Shown here in pieces: positions 16,771 to 26,371 of a DNA stretch of 56,049 nt (its first letter is position 1; each line of letters starts with the position of its first letter). The notes beneath the pieces were generated by a model, which searched no databases, was not told the DNA's origin, and worked only from the letters and a program-made list of their open reading frames with translations. The position numbers and the translations under genes were made by a program. The stretch spans positions 1 to 56,049 of the forward strand of contig NZ_MJUW02000040.1 in assembly GCF_001753675.2 (NCBI RefSeq), given 5' to 3'. This stretch comes from Candidatus Brocadia sapporoensis (GTDB lineage: Bacteria > Planctomycetota > Brocadiia > Brocadiales > Brocadiaceae).

Positions 16771-16884
16771 CTCCTTCCAAAGACAGTTTCGGCATTTTTA
16801 GTAATATCGAATACTCCGGAATATTTCCAAAAAGAGGACACTCTATCCACAATTATTTTATGCCGCAGTTTATAAAGAAATAGG

Positions 16885-17015
16885 GTAACAATTTAGTTTT
16901 TTAAAAAATATTTTGCATGAATGGTATTTATTGTAGGGGCAGGTTTCGAGCCTGTCCCTACACGGCATGAGAAACATGGTTATTGTTGGGGATTTTTCGA
17001 AAACCAAATGGTTAC
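16885..17015. repeat. MITE family A, copy 1 (131 bp)
   Basis: The element starts GTAACAATTTAGTTTT and ends with the near-perfect reverse complement AAAACCAAATGGTTAC (14 of 16 positions match). Inside is a hairpin GTAGGGGCAGG / CCTGTCCCTAC around 16934-16961. A 130-bp copy with about 85 percent identity by eye lies at 30785-30914. It carries no ORF of its own; size, terminal repeats and dispersal fit a non-autonomous miniature element. No clear target duplication. Confidence 0.75.
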
Positions 17016-17087
17016 GAAATTCCTTTTCACAAATTCGCGCTCATTCCGACAATGCATGTCATACACGCATTGTCCAAAGAACACCGC

Positions 17088-17660
17088 ATGATGATAAATG
17101 GTCTGATTTTGAAACGTTTTACGGTAGGGAGCTTCCCTGTCAACGGATATTTGGTGGCCGACCCTGTGACACGTGTTGGGGCGTTTATCGATCCGGGCGG
17201 TTTCAGCAAAGAGATTGATGCATTTGTTAAAGAACAAAAAATCCTGCTGCAGTATCTCTTTGTTACGCACGGCCACTGGGACCATACCGAAGGATTTGCT
17301 GAGTTTACCAGCCGCTACCAGGTACAAAGCTATGCCGGAGAGGGGGAGATCCATGCCGTCAGCCATTCGTTGCGGGGTGGTGAGGTCATTGAGGCTGGAC
17401 ATTTACGATTTCACGCACTCCCCACACCGGGGCGCACGCCGTGTGGTATCTCATACTCTGTGCCCGGTTGCGTGTTTACCGGTGACGCCCTCTTTTGCGG
17501 TACGGCCGGCAGCGCCGGTTCGCTAAAAGAGGCCAAACGCCAGATCGACCATATCCGCAGACATATCTTTTCCCTGCCTGACGAAACGATGGTCTTTCCT
17601 GCCCATGGGCCTATGACCACCGTGGGTATTGAAAAATACGCCAACCCCTTTTTTAGATAA
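17088..17660 (+). CDS. MBL-fold metallo-hydrolase (glyoxalase II-like)
   Basis: A 190-residue metallo-beta-lactamase-fold hydrolase with the dinuclear metal motif THGHWDHTEG (HxHxDH), a downstream HALPTPGRTPCGISY with the expected His region, FTGDALF (metal Asp), and terminal FPAHGPMT. It resembles glyoxalase II/YcbL-type thiolesterases; substrate is unknown. An upstream TTG would extend the frame to 16983, but that segment is made from the MITE end, so the MMING start at 17088 is preferred. Shine-Dalgarno is weak (AAAGAA). Confidence 0.85.
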   Translation: MMINGLILKRFTVGSFPVNGYLVADPVTRVGAFIDPGGFSKEIDAFVKEQKILLQYLFVTHGHWDHTEGFAEFTSRYQVQSYAGEGEIHAVSHSLRGGEVIEAGHLRFHALPTPGRTPCGISYSVPGCVFTGDALFCGTAGSAGSLKEAKRQIDHIRRHIFSLPDETMVFPAHGPMTTVGIEKYANPFFR

Positions 17661-19051
<1,391 letters not shown>

Positions 19052-19231
19052 AATTGTTTCAAGGTGAACCACAATCGAATTGCTTTCTTCACAAGGCTTC
19101 GTATACCTGTATCTTCCCGTCTTAGATTATCGTAAAAGCGTTTTTCCTCCATTGCAAGGAGGGAACAAAAAGATAGTACGAGGAGAGGTTTCAATATATT
19201 TTATTCGTAAGAAAGGGAAGTATTCATTTGT

Positions 19232-19819
19232 TTGAATAATTCGAATATGAATCTCGTTAAGGCTGAAAAACGATTACTCGAAATTCTTTTGCAAAAATCC
19301 TTCAAATATAATGAGGAACCTATCTTTAAACTGGTGTCAGGGAGGATGAGTAACTATTACATAAATTGTAAAACAACAACCTTAGACCCGGAGGCAATGT
19401 TGTTAATTGGGCACCTCTTTTATAACAAGGTCAAAGCACTTCATATTAACGCCATTGGCGGCCTGACCCTGGGCGCCGACCCTATTGCATTTGCCACCGC
19501 CATGGTTAGTGGCATGCAGGACGATGCGATTAATGCCTTTGTTGTACGAAAAAAGGCGAAAGAACATGGATTAATGAAATGGCTTGAGGGTAATATAAGG
19601 GAAGGGGATCGGGTGGTAATTGTCGACGATGTAGTAACCACCGGACAATCAACGATAGATGCCATTGACCATGCCAGGGAATCAAAACTGAATGTTCTGA
19701 AGGCTATCGCCCTGGTGGATCGACAGGAAGGCGGACGGGAAAATATTGAAAGAAAGAAAGTTCTTTTTGAGTCAGTCTTTACCAGAGATGATTTAATGAG
19801 TATTTACAAAAGAACGTAA
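19232..19819 (+). CDS. pyrE: Orotate phosphoribosyltransferase
   Basis: Converts orotate and PRPP to orotidine monophosphate in pyrimidine synthesis. The 195-residue protein has FKLVSGRMSNYYINCKTTTLDPEAM near the N-terminus, the loop FVVRKKAKEHG, and the PRPP motif VVIVDDVVTTGQST (about residues 129-142). TTG start at 19232 is preferred because GGGAAG lies 11 bp upstream; the first ATG is 15 bp downstream. A paralogous phosphoribosyltransferase role cannot be fully excluded, but the motif set is that of PyrE. Confidence 0.88.
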   Translation: MNNSNMNLVKAEKRLLEILLQKSFKYNEEPIFKLVSGRMSNYYINCKTTTLDPEAMLLIGHLFYNKVKALHINAIGGLTLGADPIAFATAMVSGMQDDAINAFVVRKKAKEHGLMKWLEGNIREGDRVVIVDDVVTTGQSTIDAIDHARESKLNVLKAIALVDRQEGGRENIERKKVLFESVFTRDDLMSIYKRT

Positions 19820-19851
19820 CGTTCGCCAAAAGGTTGAAGTGTTATTCAAAA

Positions 19852-20217
19852 ATGAATACTGAAAAACGGGGTTTATGGTCATGGTTGTTGCAGAGAATTA
19901 CCGCCTTATTGTTGGTAATAGGGATGGCTGTTCATTTCTTTGTTTTTCATTTCAGCCCCGGCAGATACGCATCCCGTTACTACGAAGAAATTATCCATCG
20001 GTTTTGTACTCCCGGGTGGATTACCTTTCATATCTGTCTCCTTGCGCTCGTTGTTTTTCATGGTCTGAATGGGTTATGGGGTATTTTTGCTGACTATTGT
20101 TGGAGTGAAAGAACCGTGCGATTCGTGAAACGAGCTCTCTGGTTTACGGGGCTTGTTCTCTTTGGTATCGGGGTTTACATCCTTATTTGGTTTGCAACAA
20201 CACGTGATGGTTTTTAG
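19852..20217 (+). CDS. Succinate dehydrogenase membrane anchor (SdhD/SdhC-like)
   Basis: About 121 residues with three hydrophobic helices. The first begins LLQRITALLLVIGMAVHFF; the second carries VFHGLNGLWGIF, matching the anchor family in which a His ligates haem b. The two-gene anchor is the type that holds SdhAB to the membrane and reduces quinone. The next gene is its partner. No flavoprotein (SdhA) or iron-sulfur (SdhB) gene follows, unlike usual operons. A TTG start at 19834 would add six residues; ATG at 19852 gives the natural N-terminus. Confidence 0.75.
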   Translation: MNTEKRGLWSWLLQRITALLLVIGMAVHFFVFHFSPGRYASRYYEEIIHRFCTPGWITFHICLLALVVFHGLNGLWGIFADYCWSERTVRFVKRALWFTGLVLFGIGVYILIWFATTRDGF

Positions 20218-20226
20218 GTCTCAGCA

Positions 20227-20601
20227 ATGAACATCCAAAAGATTAAAGAAGGTTATAAGGATTTCGTAAAGAACAGAAATACAGGTATGTATGCCTTCTG
20301 GATACATCGCATTACCGGCATCATGATTGCCGTATTCTTGTTCTTACATATCTGGACACTGAGTGCTGTCTTTCGAGGGAAAGATGCCTATGATTATGCG
20401 GTTAGTAAATTTGATACGAAATTCGGGTGTCTGTTTCAATATGTTTTGCTCCTCATCGTAGCGATACACTTAGTAAATGGAGTAAGGATAACGGTTGTTG
20501 ATTTTTGTGGCATTACCCGCAGTCAAAAGAAATTGTTATGGATATCGCTTTTCGTTTTGGTCATCATTGCTGCTGTTGGAATTATTACGGTGCTTTTGTG
20601 A
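20227..20601 (+). CDS. sdhC: Succinate dehydrogenase cytochrome b subunit (SdhC-like)
   Basis: 124 residues with three transmembrane helices. The first includes the cytochrome b556 signature WIHRITGIMIAVFLFLHIW; the second includes IVAIHLVNGVRITVVDF. This is the quinone-binding, haem-carrying anchor of succinate dehydrogenase or fumarate reductase. It begins 9 bp after the preceding anchor gene, so the pair is translated together. The catalytic subunits must be encoded elsewhere. Downstream 20602-20770 is empty and converges on the minus-strand amidohydrolase. Confidence 0.82.
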   Translation: MNIQKIKEGYKDFVKNRNTGMYAFWIHRITGIMIAVFLFLHIWTLSAVFRGKDAYDYAVSKFDTKFGCLFQYVLLLIVAIHLVNGVRITVVDFCGITRSQKKLLWISLFVLVIIAAVGIITVLL

Positions 20602-20770
20602 TTATTCAATACTCGGCATATTATTGAGTTCCGTCTTGCTGGGAAAAAATTCACGAGGAGTGAATGCTTTTTTGTTGCGATTCTATTCCTATCTCTGTCT
20701 TTCAAGATTCTCCTCTGGAATTTACGCAGAATTTGTCTGGAATGCCTGTTCAGGACAGGTTCAAGTATTG

Positions 20771-21952
20771 TCATAGGCTACAGGCGATATATGTAAACAG
20801 GGCTGTGCCCATAGAAAGTACATCTTCATCCAGGAGGAACCGGGGGCTGTGTAGCGGTTGGTTCGTGCCCTTTTCGATATTTCCTGCCCCTAAAAAAACA
20901 TAGGCCCCTTTTATCTTTTCCAGATAATAGGAAAAATCCTCACCTCCCATTTTGGGATCTATGTGTTCCACGGATTTATTTCCAAAGAGTCCTATAATCT
21001 TATCCTGTATGAAATCCACCTGTTGCTGTGGATTATTCAGCGGAGGATGACCCTTGAGATACTCAAATTGGTAGGAGGCATTATTGAGTGAAGTAATCCC
21101 CCGAATAGCCTCTTCTATCAGGATCGGCATTTTATACCTTAATTCCTTGGCAAGGGTTCTTACGGTGCCTATAATCCTGACCTTGTCTGGTATAACGTTA
21201 AAGGTTGTTCCACCAGAGATTTGGCATAAAGAAACTACACAAGGAGACAGAGGATTCACCTTGCGCGATACAATTGTTTGAATGGCCAATATTACTTCGG
21301 CAGCGGTAACAATAGGGTCTACACACAAGTGTGGTGTAGAGGCGTGCCCGCCCTTTCCTATGATGGAAATGACAATGCGGTCTGTAGCAGCCATCGTGGC
21401 CCCTGCCCGTACTCCAAAGGTGCCCGAGGGAATATTCGGGTCGATATGCAACCCATAGATTTCGTTCACATCTTTAATGACCCCTTGTTCAACCATGAGC
21501 TTTGCTCCCCCGGGGTGTTGTTCTTCGCAAGGCTGAAAGATAAATTTCACCTGTCGTTTCAGTTTGTGTCTCAACTGTGTCATGAGTTTTGCAGCACCAA
21601 GAAGTATCGCCATGTTTGCGTCATGTCCGCAGGCATGGGACATCCCTTCATTCTGGGATTTAAAGTCAAGGTTGTTTTCCTCGGTTATCGGCAAGGCATC
21701 CATATCAGCCCGGAAGGCAACGGTGCTTGATGCTCCATCGACCTGAAGGGTGCCAAGGACACCTGTTTTTGCGATGTCTGTTTGTACCTGTAATCCCAGT
21801 CGTTTCAATTCTTCAGCGATAATACCGGAAGTACGAATCTCACCAAAACCGGTTTCCGGATATTTGTGAAAATCTCTCCGCATTCCAACAACATAATCAT
21901 GAAGTTCTCTGGCATGGGTCAGGATTTCTTGGGTAAGTGTTTTGTCTGCCAT
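20771..21952 (-). CDS. M20 family amidohydrolase (N-acyl amino acid hydrolase)
   Basis: Zinc-type peptidase family M20 member of 393 residues, closest in pattern to hippurate/IAA-amino-acid/N-acyl-amino-acid hydrolases. It shows RRDFHKYPETGFGE, FRADMDALPI, SHACGHDANMAILLGAA (metal His/Asp), QPCEEQHPGGAKLM and DPKMGGEDFSYYLE near the C-terminus. It lies 65 bp downstream of dgcA- and dgcN-like genes on the same strand. In that setting it could release acetate (or another acyl group) from N-acetyl-glutamate; this is inference from context. Confidence 0.88.
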   Translation of the reverse strand: MADKTLTQEILTHARELHDYVVGMRRDFHKYPETGFGEIRTSGIIAEELKRLGLQVQTDIAKTGVLGTLQVDGASSTVAFRADMDALPITEENNLDFKSQNEGMSHACGHDANMAILLGAAKLMTQLRHKLKRQVKFIFQPCEEQHPGGAKLMVEQGVIKDVNEIYGLHIDPNIPSGTFGVRAGATMAATDRIVISIIGKGGHASTPHLCVDPIVTAAEVILAIQTIVSRKVNPLSPCVVSLCQISGGTTFNVIPDKVRIIGTVRTLAKELRYKMPILIEEAIRGITSLNNASYQFEYLKGHPPLNNPQQQVDFIQDKIIGLFGNKSVEHIDPKMGGEDFSYYLEKIKGAYVFLGAGNIEKGTNQPLHSPRFLLDEDVLSMGTALFTYIACSL

Positions 21953-22017
21953 AGTCTCTCTTCCAGAAAATTTATTTTAGTTTCTCAGAACGGACACTTG
22001 CGTTTTTCATATCATTT

Positions 22018-23058
22018 CTATAAAGATAATAAAGATGCTTCACTACGCGCCACTACCCCTAAGCCATCACCCACAGGTAATGATAATTTTCCCCTATCGA
22101 CCATTACACCGGTGTATGGATCGTTGGTTACAAGGAGATGTCCGTCAAGATCAATATGGTCAACCAATGGCGTTACATGGGAAGCCGCAGTGATTGATAC
22201 GGAACTTTCGATATTGCAACCCATCATTATTTTGAGATCATGGGCACGAGCGGTATGAATCATCCGAATCGCTTCACGAATGCCACCGCATTTCATGAGC
22301 TTGATATTAATTCCGTCTACCACGTTGGAAAATGCAGGTATATCATGTGTATCTTTTACATCTTCGTCAACAAAGATGGGGATTTTTGCCGCGCCTCTGA
22401 TCTTTTGAAGTAATTCAATGCTGCCAACGGGAAATGGTTGTTCCACAAGCTCAACACCAAGGTTTTCCATCAATTTCAGCTTTTTTATTGCTTCATGAAG
22501 CGTCCAGCCGGTGTTAACATCCACGCGAAAGACTGCCCTGGTGATTTTGCGCAGCTCTCTCAGGGTCTCGATGTCTTCTTTAAAACCCGCCTTGATCTTA
22601 AGAATGGGGAAATCTTTTACCTCATCAACCTTTTTGCACATCTTTTCCAAGGTGTCGATTCCGATAGTGAATGACGTTACATTTGCGTTGGGTTTTTTTA
22701 ATCCCAGAAGCTGGTAAAGGGGAATTTTAAGTTTTTTACCAATCATATCGTAAAGGGCAATGTCTATTGCAGCACGGGCAGCGGTGTCTCTGGGAAATCT
22801 GCTTTTGAGAAGATGGGTAGTGTCTTCCAGATGAAAGGGATCCGCCTGTTGTAAAAGGTCGATCGATTGGTCAAGTACCCTGGTAACGCTCTTTGCATCT
22901 TCTCCCAAAAAACGGGTTGGCGCGGCCTCTCCAAAACCAACAACACCATCAGTGTCTCTTAACAGGACTATGATATTATTTTGAATATCGCGGCTTTCTC
23001 TAGCAATCTGAAAGGTGTGTTTCAACTTCAAATCGAGAGGATAAAAAGAGAGATTCAT
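22018..23058 (-). CDS. dgcA: Dipeptide epimerase / N-acetyl-D-Glu racemase (DgcA-like)
   Basis: Enolase-superfamily, muconate-lactonising subgroup enzyme of 346 residues. The catalytic set is complete: LKIKAG (KxK), VDVNTGW, VEQPF, VDEDVKD and INIKLMKCGG. Relatives are L-Ala-D/L-Glu epimerases of murein-peptide recycling and the N-acetyl-D-glutamate racemase DgcA. The stop and start overlap with the upstream DUF1611 gene by 4 nt (ATGA), which favours the DgcN-DgcA interpretation. Either way it epimerises a glutamate derivative. Confidence 0.85.
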   Translation of the reverse strand: MNLSFYPLDLKLKHTFQIARESRDIQNNIIVLLRDTDGVVGFGEAAPTRFLGEDAKSVTRVLDQSIDLLQQADPFHLEDTTHLLKSRFPRDTAARAAIDIALYDMIGKKLKIPLYQLLGLKKPNANVTSFTIGIDTLEKMCKKVDEVKDFPILKIKAGFKEDIETLRELRKITRAVFRVDVNTGWTLHEAIKKLKLMENLGVELVEQPFPVGSIELLQKIRGAAKIPIFVDEDVKDTHDIPAFSNVVDGINIKLMKCGGIREAIRMIHTARAHDLKIMMGCNIESSVSITAASHVTPLVDHIDLDGHLLVTNDPYTGVMVDRGKLSLPVGDGLGVVARSEASLLSL

Positions 23059-24101
23059 GGTAAGAGGGAAAGAACACTGTCCATAAATTTACCCACGCCA
23101 AACTTGATGGGGTCTGTGGCAGGAAGTTTTGTTTCCCGCTCTATTTTTTGTATCTCCTGCAATGCATCACGGTCCGCCATGCCAAAACAATTCAGCGAAA
23201 TGCCAAGCACCCTGCATGGAAAAACGGGTTGTGCCAGTTTCTCATAGAGATCGATCAGATACGAAAGCGGTAAAATGGAAAAATCATTAAAATGACGAAG
23301 TGTCTTTCGCGCTGGTTGATGGCACAAGATAAGTCCCTGAGGGGCAGAGCCATGCAACAGGCCAAGGGTAACACCAGAATATGCCGGGTGGACGATCGTG
23401 CCTTGTCCTTCGATGCTTAAGAGGGGGTACTGGGCGCGGTCAAGCACCAGTTTTTCTGCTGCTCCGGAAATGAAGTCCGAAATAACGTGGTCTACGGCAA
23501 TTCCACTGCCATCGATCATAATACCTGTTTGCCCTGTTGCAACGAAGCGAGCGTTAATGCCCCGGTTTCTGGCGGCATTGGTAATTTCAAGTGAAGTCAC
23601 CATCTTCCCGATATTACAATCAGAGCCTACGGTAAGGATACGTAGCGTCTTGGTATTTTTTGCTTTTCCCGAACCCAACGGAATGTCTTCGGAAGGCTTA
23701 CGGATATCCCAGATTTTTACATGATGCTCGGTTGCCAACTGATGAAATTCCCGGTCTTCGTTTAAATGGCAATGAAGTCCGCTAATAATATGAAGTCCGT
23801 TTCTTAGTGCATCGGCAATATGTTTACGCCATTCGGCCGGAAGCATGCCACCAGGCGGCGCAATGCCGATGAGGAGAGCATTGGGTTTGAGATGAAGGAT
23901 GTCTTCGATGGTATGGACAATAGGAATTCCTTTTCCAATACCGATAATTGATTCAGGATCTTTACCGGCATTAACACTGTCTATCAGCGCAATCACCTCT
24001 TCTTTACAGTAACGAATGACGCTGACAGCGGTTTTTGCAGTAAAGAGATCAAGCCTTCCTTCCGTTAAAATAACAAGTCTGCGATTTTGTATAGATTTCA
24101 T
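23055..24101 (-). CDS. dgcN: DUF1611 family protein, DgcN-like
   Basis: 348-residue protein of the DUF1611 family: an N-terminal Rossmann-like domain (about 1-135, LVILTEGRLD) and a C-terminal P-loop-type domain starting RILTVGSDCNIGKMVTS (about 160-176), with IEGQGTIVHPAYSGVTLGLLHG. In proteobacteria DgcN is described as the N-acetyltransferase that starts D-glutamate catabolism together with DgcA. The neighbouring dgcA-like gene overlaps it by 4 nt. A GcvH-like gene sits 6 bp upstream. Family assignment is firm; the exact reaction here is by analogy. Confidence 0.82.
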   Translation of the reverse strand: MKSIQNRRLVILTEGRLDLFTAKTAVSVIRYCKEEVIALIDSVNAGKDPESIIGIGKGIPIVHTIEDILHLKPNALLIGIAPPGGMLPAEWRKHIADALRNGLHIISGLHCHLNEDREFHQLATEHHVKIWDIRKPSEDIPLGSGKAKNTKTLRILTVGSDCNIGKMVTSLEITNAARNRGINARFVATGQTGIMIDGSGIAVDHVISDFISGAAEKLVLDRAQYPLLSIEGQGTIVHPAYSGVTLGLLHGSAPQGLILCHQPARKTLRHFNDFSILPLSYLIDLYEKLAQPVFPCRVLGISLNCFGMADRDALQEIQKIERETKLPATDPIKFGVGKFMDSVLSLLP

Positions 24102-24107
24102 AAAAAG

Positions 24108-24551
24108 TTATTTTCGACGCTTCCTTTTTATGTTTTTTGCGTATCGTTTCCTTTGGCTGGGTGTGGTAGATTGCAATTTACTCAAATGCGTTTTATATTC
24201 CTTAGCGTCTAGTAATTCATTCAGGAGATGTGTTTCGGTGGTTACAAACTTTACTAACCAACCATGATGATAGGGATCGTTGCTTAAGATATTCAGATTT
24301 TCATAAAGACGTTCGTTTACCGCTACAATCTCACCTGCTATAGGAGAGGTAATATCAATCAGCTTCTCCATTGCCTCTAGCTCTCCAAAAGAAATTCCAG
24401 AGAGTATATCGTCTCCTACCTTTGGGAGATCGAGAAACAAGAGCTCATCAAGTTCATCAACGATAAATTTTGAAAGGCCAATTGTGACTGCTTTCTTATC
24501 CCAAAAGAACCATTCGTGAGTTGATGTATATTTTAAATGCTCTGGAATCAT
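24108..24551 (-). CDS. GcvH-like protein with displaced lipoyl lysine
   Basis: 147 residues with the glycine-cleavage H-protein fold pattern: YTSTHEWFFWDKKAVTIGLSKFIVDEL, LPKVGDDI, SPIAGEIVAVNERL, and YHHGWLVKF. The lipoylation site, usually E-S-V-K-A before SDIYSP, reads EAMEKLIDITSP. Aligned on DI-SP the Lys position is Glu and a Lys follows one residue later. The C-terminus has an unusual basic tail (RKRYAKNIKRKRRK). It heads a four-gene minus-strand unit with dgcN, dgcA and an amidohydrolase. No gcvT or gcvP is present. It may be a specialised or non-lipoylated carrier. Confidence 0.8.
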   Translation of the reverse strand: MIPEHLKYTSTHEWFFWDKKAVTIGLSKFIVDELDELLFLDLPKVGDDILSGISFGELEAMEKLIDITSPIAGEIVAVNERLYENLNILSNDPYHHGWLVKFVTTETHLLNELLDAKEYKTHLSKLQSTTPSQRKRYAKNIKRKRRK

Positions 24552-24685
24552 AACATAATACCTCGCAAGAAATTATAACATATTAATTTTAAAAATCGTA
24601 GCATAGGACATCATTGTTGTCAAGAATAATTGCCAGCAATGCATGCTGATTATTAAGCCATTTTTGACTTTGATTTGCATTCAAC

Positions 24686-24844
24686 GTTGTCCGGTTAGAA
24701 ATTTGCGGGTACGTTTTTGTCATACCCGAACGCTTTTATCGGGTATCCAGTGAACCCTGAACTTCCTGGATTTCCGCTAAAAACATGCGGGAATTACATC
24801 TCGAGAGCAATAAAACAAGACACGCAAATTTCTAACCGGACAAC
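24686..24844. repeat. MITE family B with 22-bp perfect terminal inverted repeats
   Basis: GTTGTCCGGTTAG plus nine bases (24686-24707) is perfectly inverted at 24823-24844. The 159-bp element has no ORF and contains an internal imperfect palindrome (ATACCCGAACGCTTTTATCG). The direct repeat TGATTTGCATT flanks it at 24671-24681 and 24847-24857. A related right end occurs at 31-80. The perfect repeats imply recent activity or selection. Confidence 0.75.
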
Positions 24845-24955
24845 ACTGATTTGCATTAAAAAATATAAACTTCTCATTTATAAGAGTATTTTTTATACTG
24901 TCTTTCCGAATTTTATAACGCAGCAACACGGTATCTCAAGCGTTAGGTACTTTCC

Positions 24956-25360
24956 ATGAAAATAATACATACTTCAAATAAAGGGATATATGGTCTCGTT
25001 GTTCAAGTCCTGCAAAGACATTCTCTGCAGATCGGTCGCTTAGGTAAATTTGACTTTCCGGCAGGTTTTTATGCCTATGTCGGGAGTGCACAAAATAACC
25101 TGCAACACCGAATAAAACGACACTTGCAGCAAGAAAAAAAGGTCCGCTGGCACATCGATTATCTCTTGCAATACGGACGGGTAATTTCTGTTCATACCTA
25201 TGCCGGAGAAAAAAAGAAAGAGTGCATCTTGAGTCATAAAATCGAGCGTATGAAAGAAGCATCAGTGCCAGTGAAAGGGTTTGGCTCATCGGACTGTTCG
25301 TGCAATGCACATCTCTATTATTTTCAGCATATGCCTGCGATGTCCAGGCTCAAGATTTAA
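24956..25360 (+). CDS. DUF123 / GIY-YIG-like nuclease-family protein
   Basis: 134-residue protein with the DUF123 pattern: KGIYGLVVQVL, IGRLGKFDFPAGFYAYVGSAQNNL (GIY-YIG-like), RIKRHLQQEKKVRWHIDYLL and a closing GFGSSDCSCNAHLYYF. Family members are small proteins related to GIY-YIG nucleases, with DNA repair or unknown roles. It has a weak Shine-Dalgarno and sits alone between MITE B and a long gene-poor stretch. Function is not established. Confidence 0.85.
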   Translation: MKIIHTSNKGIYGLVVQVLQRHSLQIGRLGKFDFPAGFYAYVGSAQNNLQHRIKRHLQQEKKVRWHIDYLLQYGRVISVHTYAGEKKKECILSHKIERMKEASVPVKGFGSSDCSCNAHLYYFQHMPAMSRLKI

Positions 25361-26371
25361 ACGAAAAATATCTCTTAGAATCCCTTGTATATCATTGTCA
25401 TCCTTGACCAAATCAGAAGATTGACTGATGTACCGCCGAAATGGGTTTGATGTTAAACTTGCATTGACGACCAAAGCTCTTTTTCCTCTTCTCTCGATTC
25501 TTTGCCCTTTCCCCGCCTTTCTAATAGCAAAGCTCTCATTTTTCGTCACAAGCTTTCCTCTCCTTACTTCAAATATTCAACATTTTTGTCCAATCCCCCA
25601 TCGTCTTCCTTTCCTTGTATTATCAGCCTTCCGTTGGTTTTTGCTCAAACACTAATTAATATGAACCCATTCTCATTATCAATACGATATTATACGGTCA
25701 GAAATGGCAGAAACGGGTCTTCTTTCATCGAGACATATGAGAATTCCTCGTAACATTTGAGAACGATTGGTTCATTGAGTTTGAAGCAACTGCCGCATCC
25801 GTTTGTGTGTTGTGAATGAACAACGGACAACTACCAGAAGCTCCAGGATGCAATATTTCTGGTAATCCGAAGAGATGGCCGGTGTTTTTTTTGTTCGACC
25901 GGAAGGAAATCGCCTTGAGGTGCGGTCAATTTAAAAATGAAGAACAATGCGTGAAATATGTATAAATGCATGTCATTTCAGGCTTACGGTCACCGCCCCA
26001 GAATGAGAAAAACATTTTGTTGACAAAGTGAGATAAATAAGCTATTAAAAACTCATTGTTGTGTGGGTAAAGATATCAAATGTATTGCCTCAGCCAGCGG
26101 CATGGTCACGGCGCCGGACCCATTACTCTAGCCAAGAGGCATGGATTGCCTGCAGTAGCGGTGATGCGGACAATAAAGACAGAATTGCCGTACCACCCCC
26201 TGATAACCGCGGTGCACCCTTTGGAGGGTCTGGCTTACCCTTGAGGAAAACGAAATGTGCTTTTTGATAACAACAGGGCGATCACTTCGGCAGCGAATAC
26301 TTCGTCCACTCGACAAAAGAAATCAAGGTACTCTTTGAGCATCCTTAAGAAGGAAAGGGCGAGTTTTATTT
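25361..26371. other. Gene-poor kilobase with gene debris
   Basis: No intact gene is supported. TTGACA (26020-26025) and TATTAA (26043-26048) with 17-bp spacing could be a promoter for the downstream DUF5752-TreT pair. A decayed trehalose-phosphate-synthase fragment follows (26093-26254). A further open stretch (about 26283-26345) reads HFGSEYFVHSTKEIKVLFEHP-like residues and may be more debris. The part 25361-26000 shows nothing recognisable. Confidence 0.6.
26093..26254 (+). pseudogene. Fragment of trehalose-6-phosphate synthase (GT20)
   Basis: Three short segments in order resemble one piece of OtsA-type GT20 enzymes. ASGMVTAPDPLL (26093-26128) recalls GGLVTALDP. EAWIACSSGDADNKDRIAVPP (from 26136, other frame) recalls GTWIAHGSGDAD...RVPP. 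LWRVWLTLEENE (26219-26254, first frame) recalls LRRVWLTKEEEE. Two compensating frameshifts separate them, and nothing before or after matches. The position just upstream of a TreT-type trehalose synthase suggests loss of a second trehalose gene. Confidence 0.6.

Noticed and set aside
24671-24857. Direct repeat TGATTTGCATT as a firm target-site duplication of MITE B
   Set aside because: The flank of the remnant at 31-80 resembles the right flank, so it may belong to the element.
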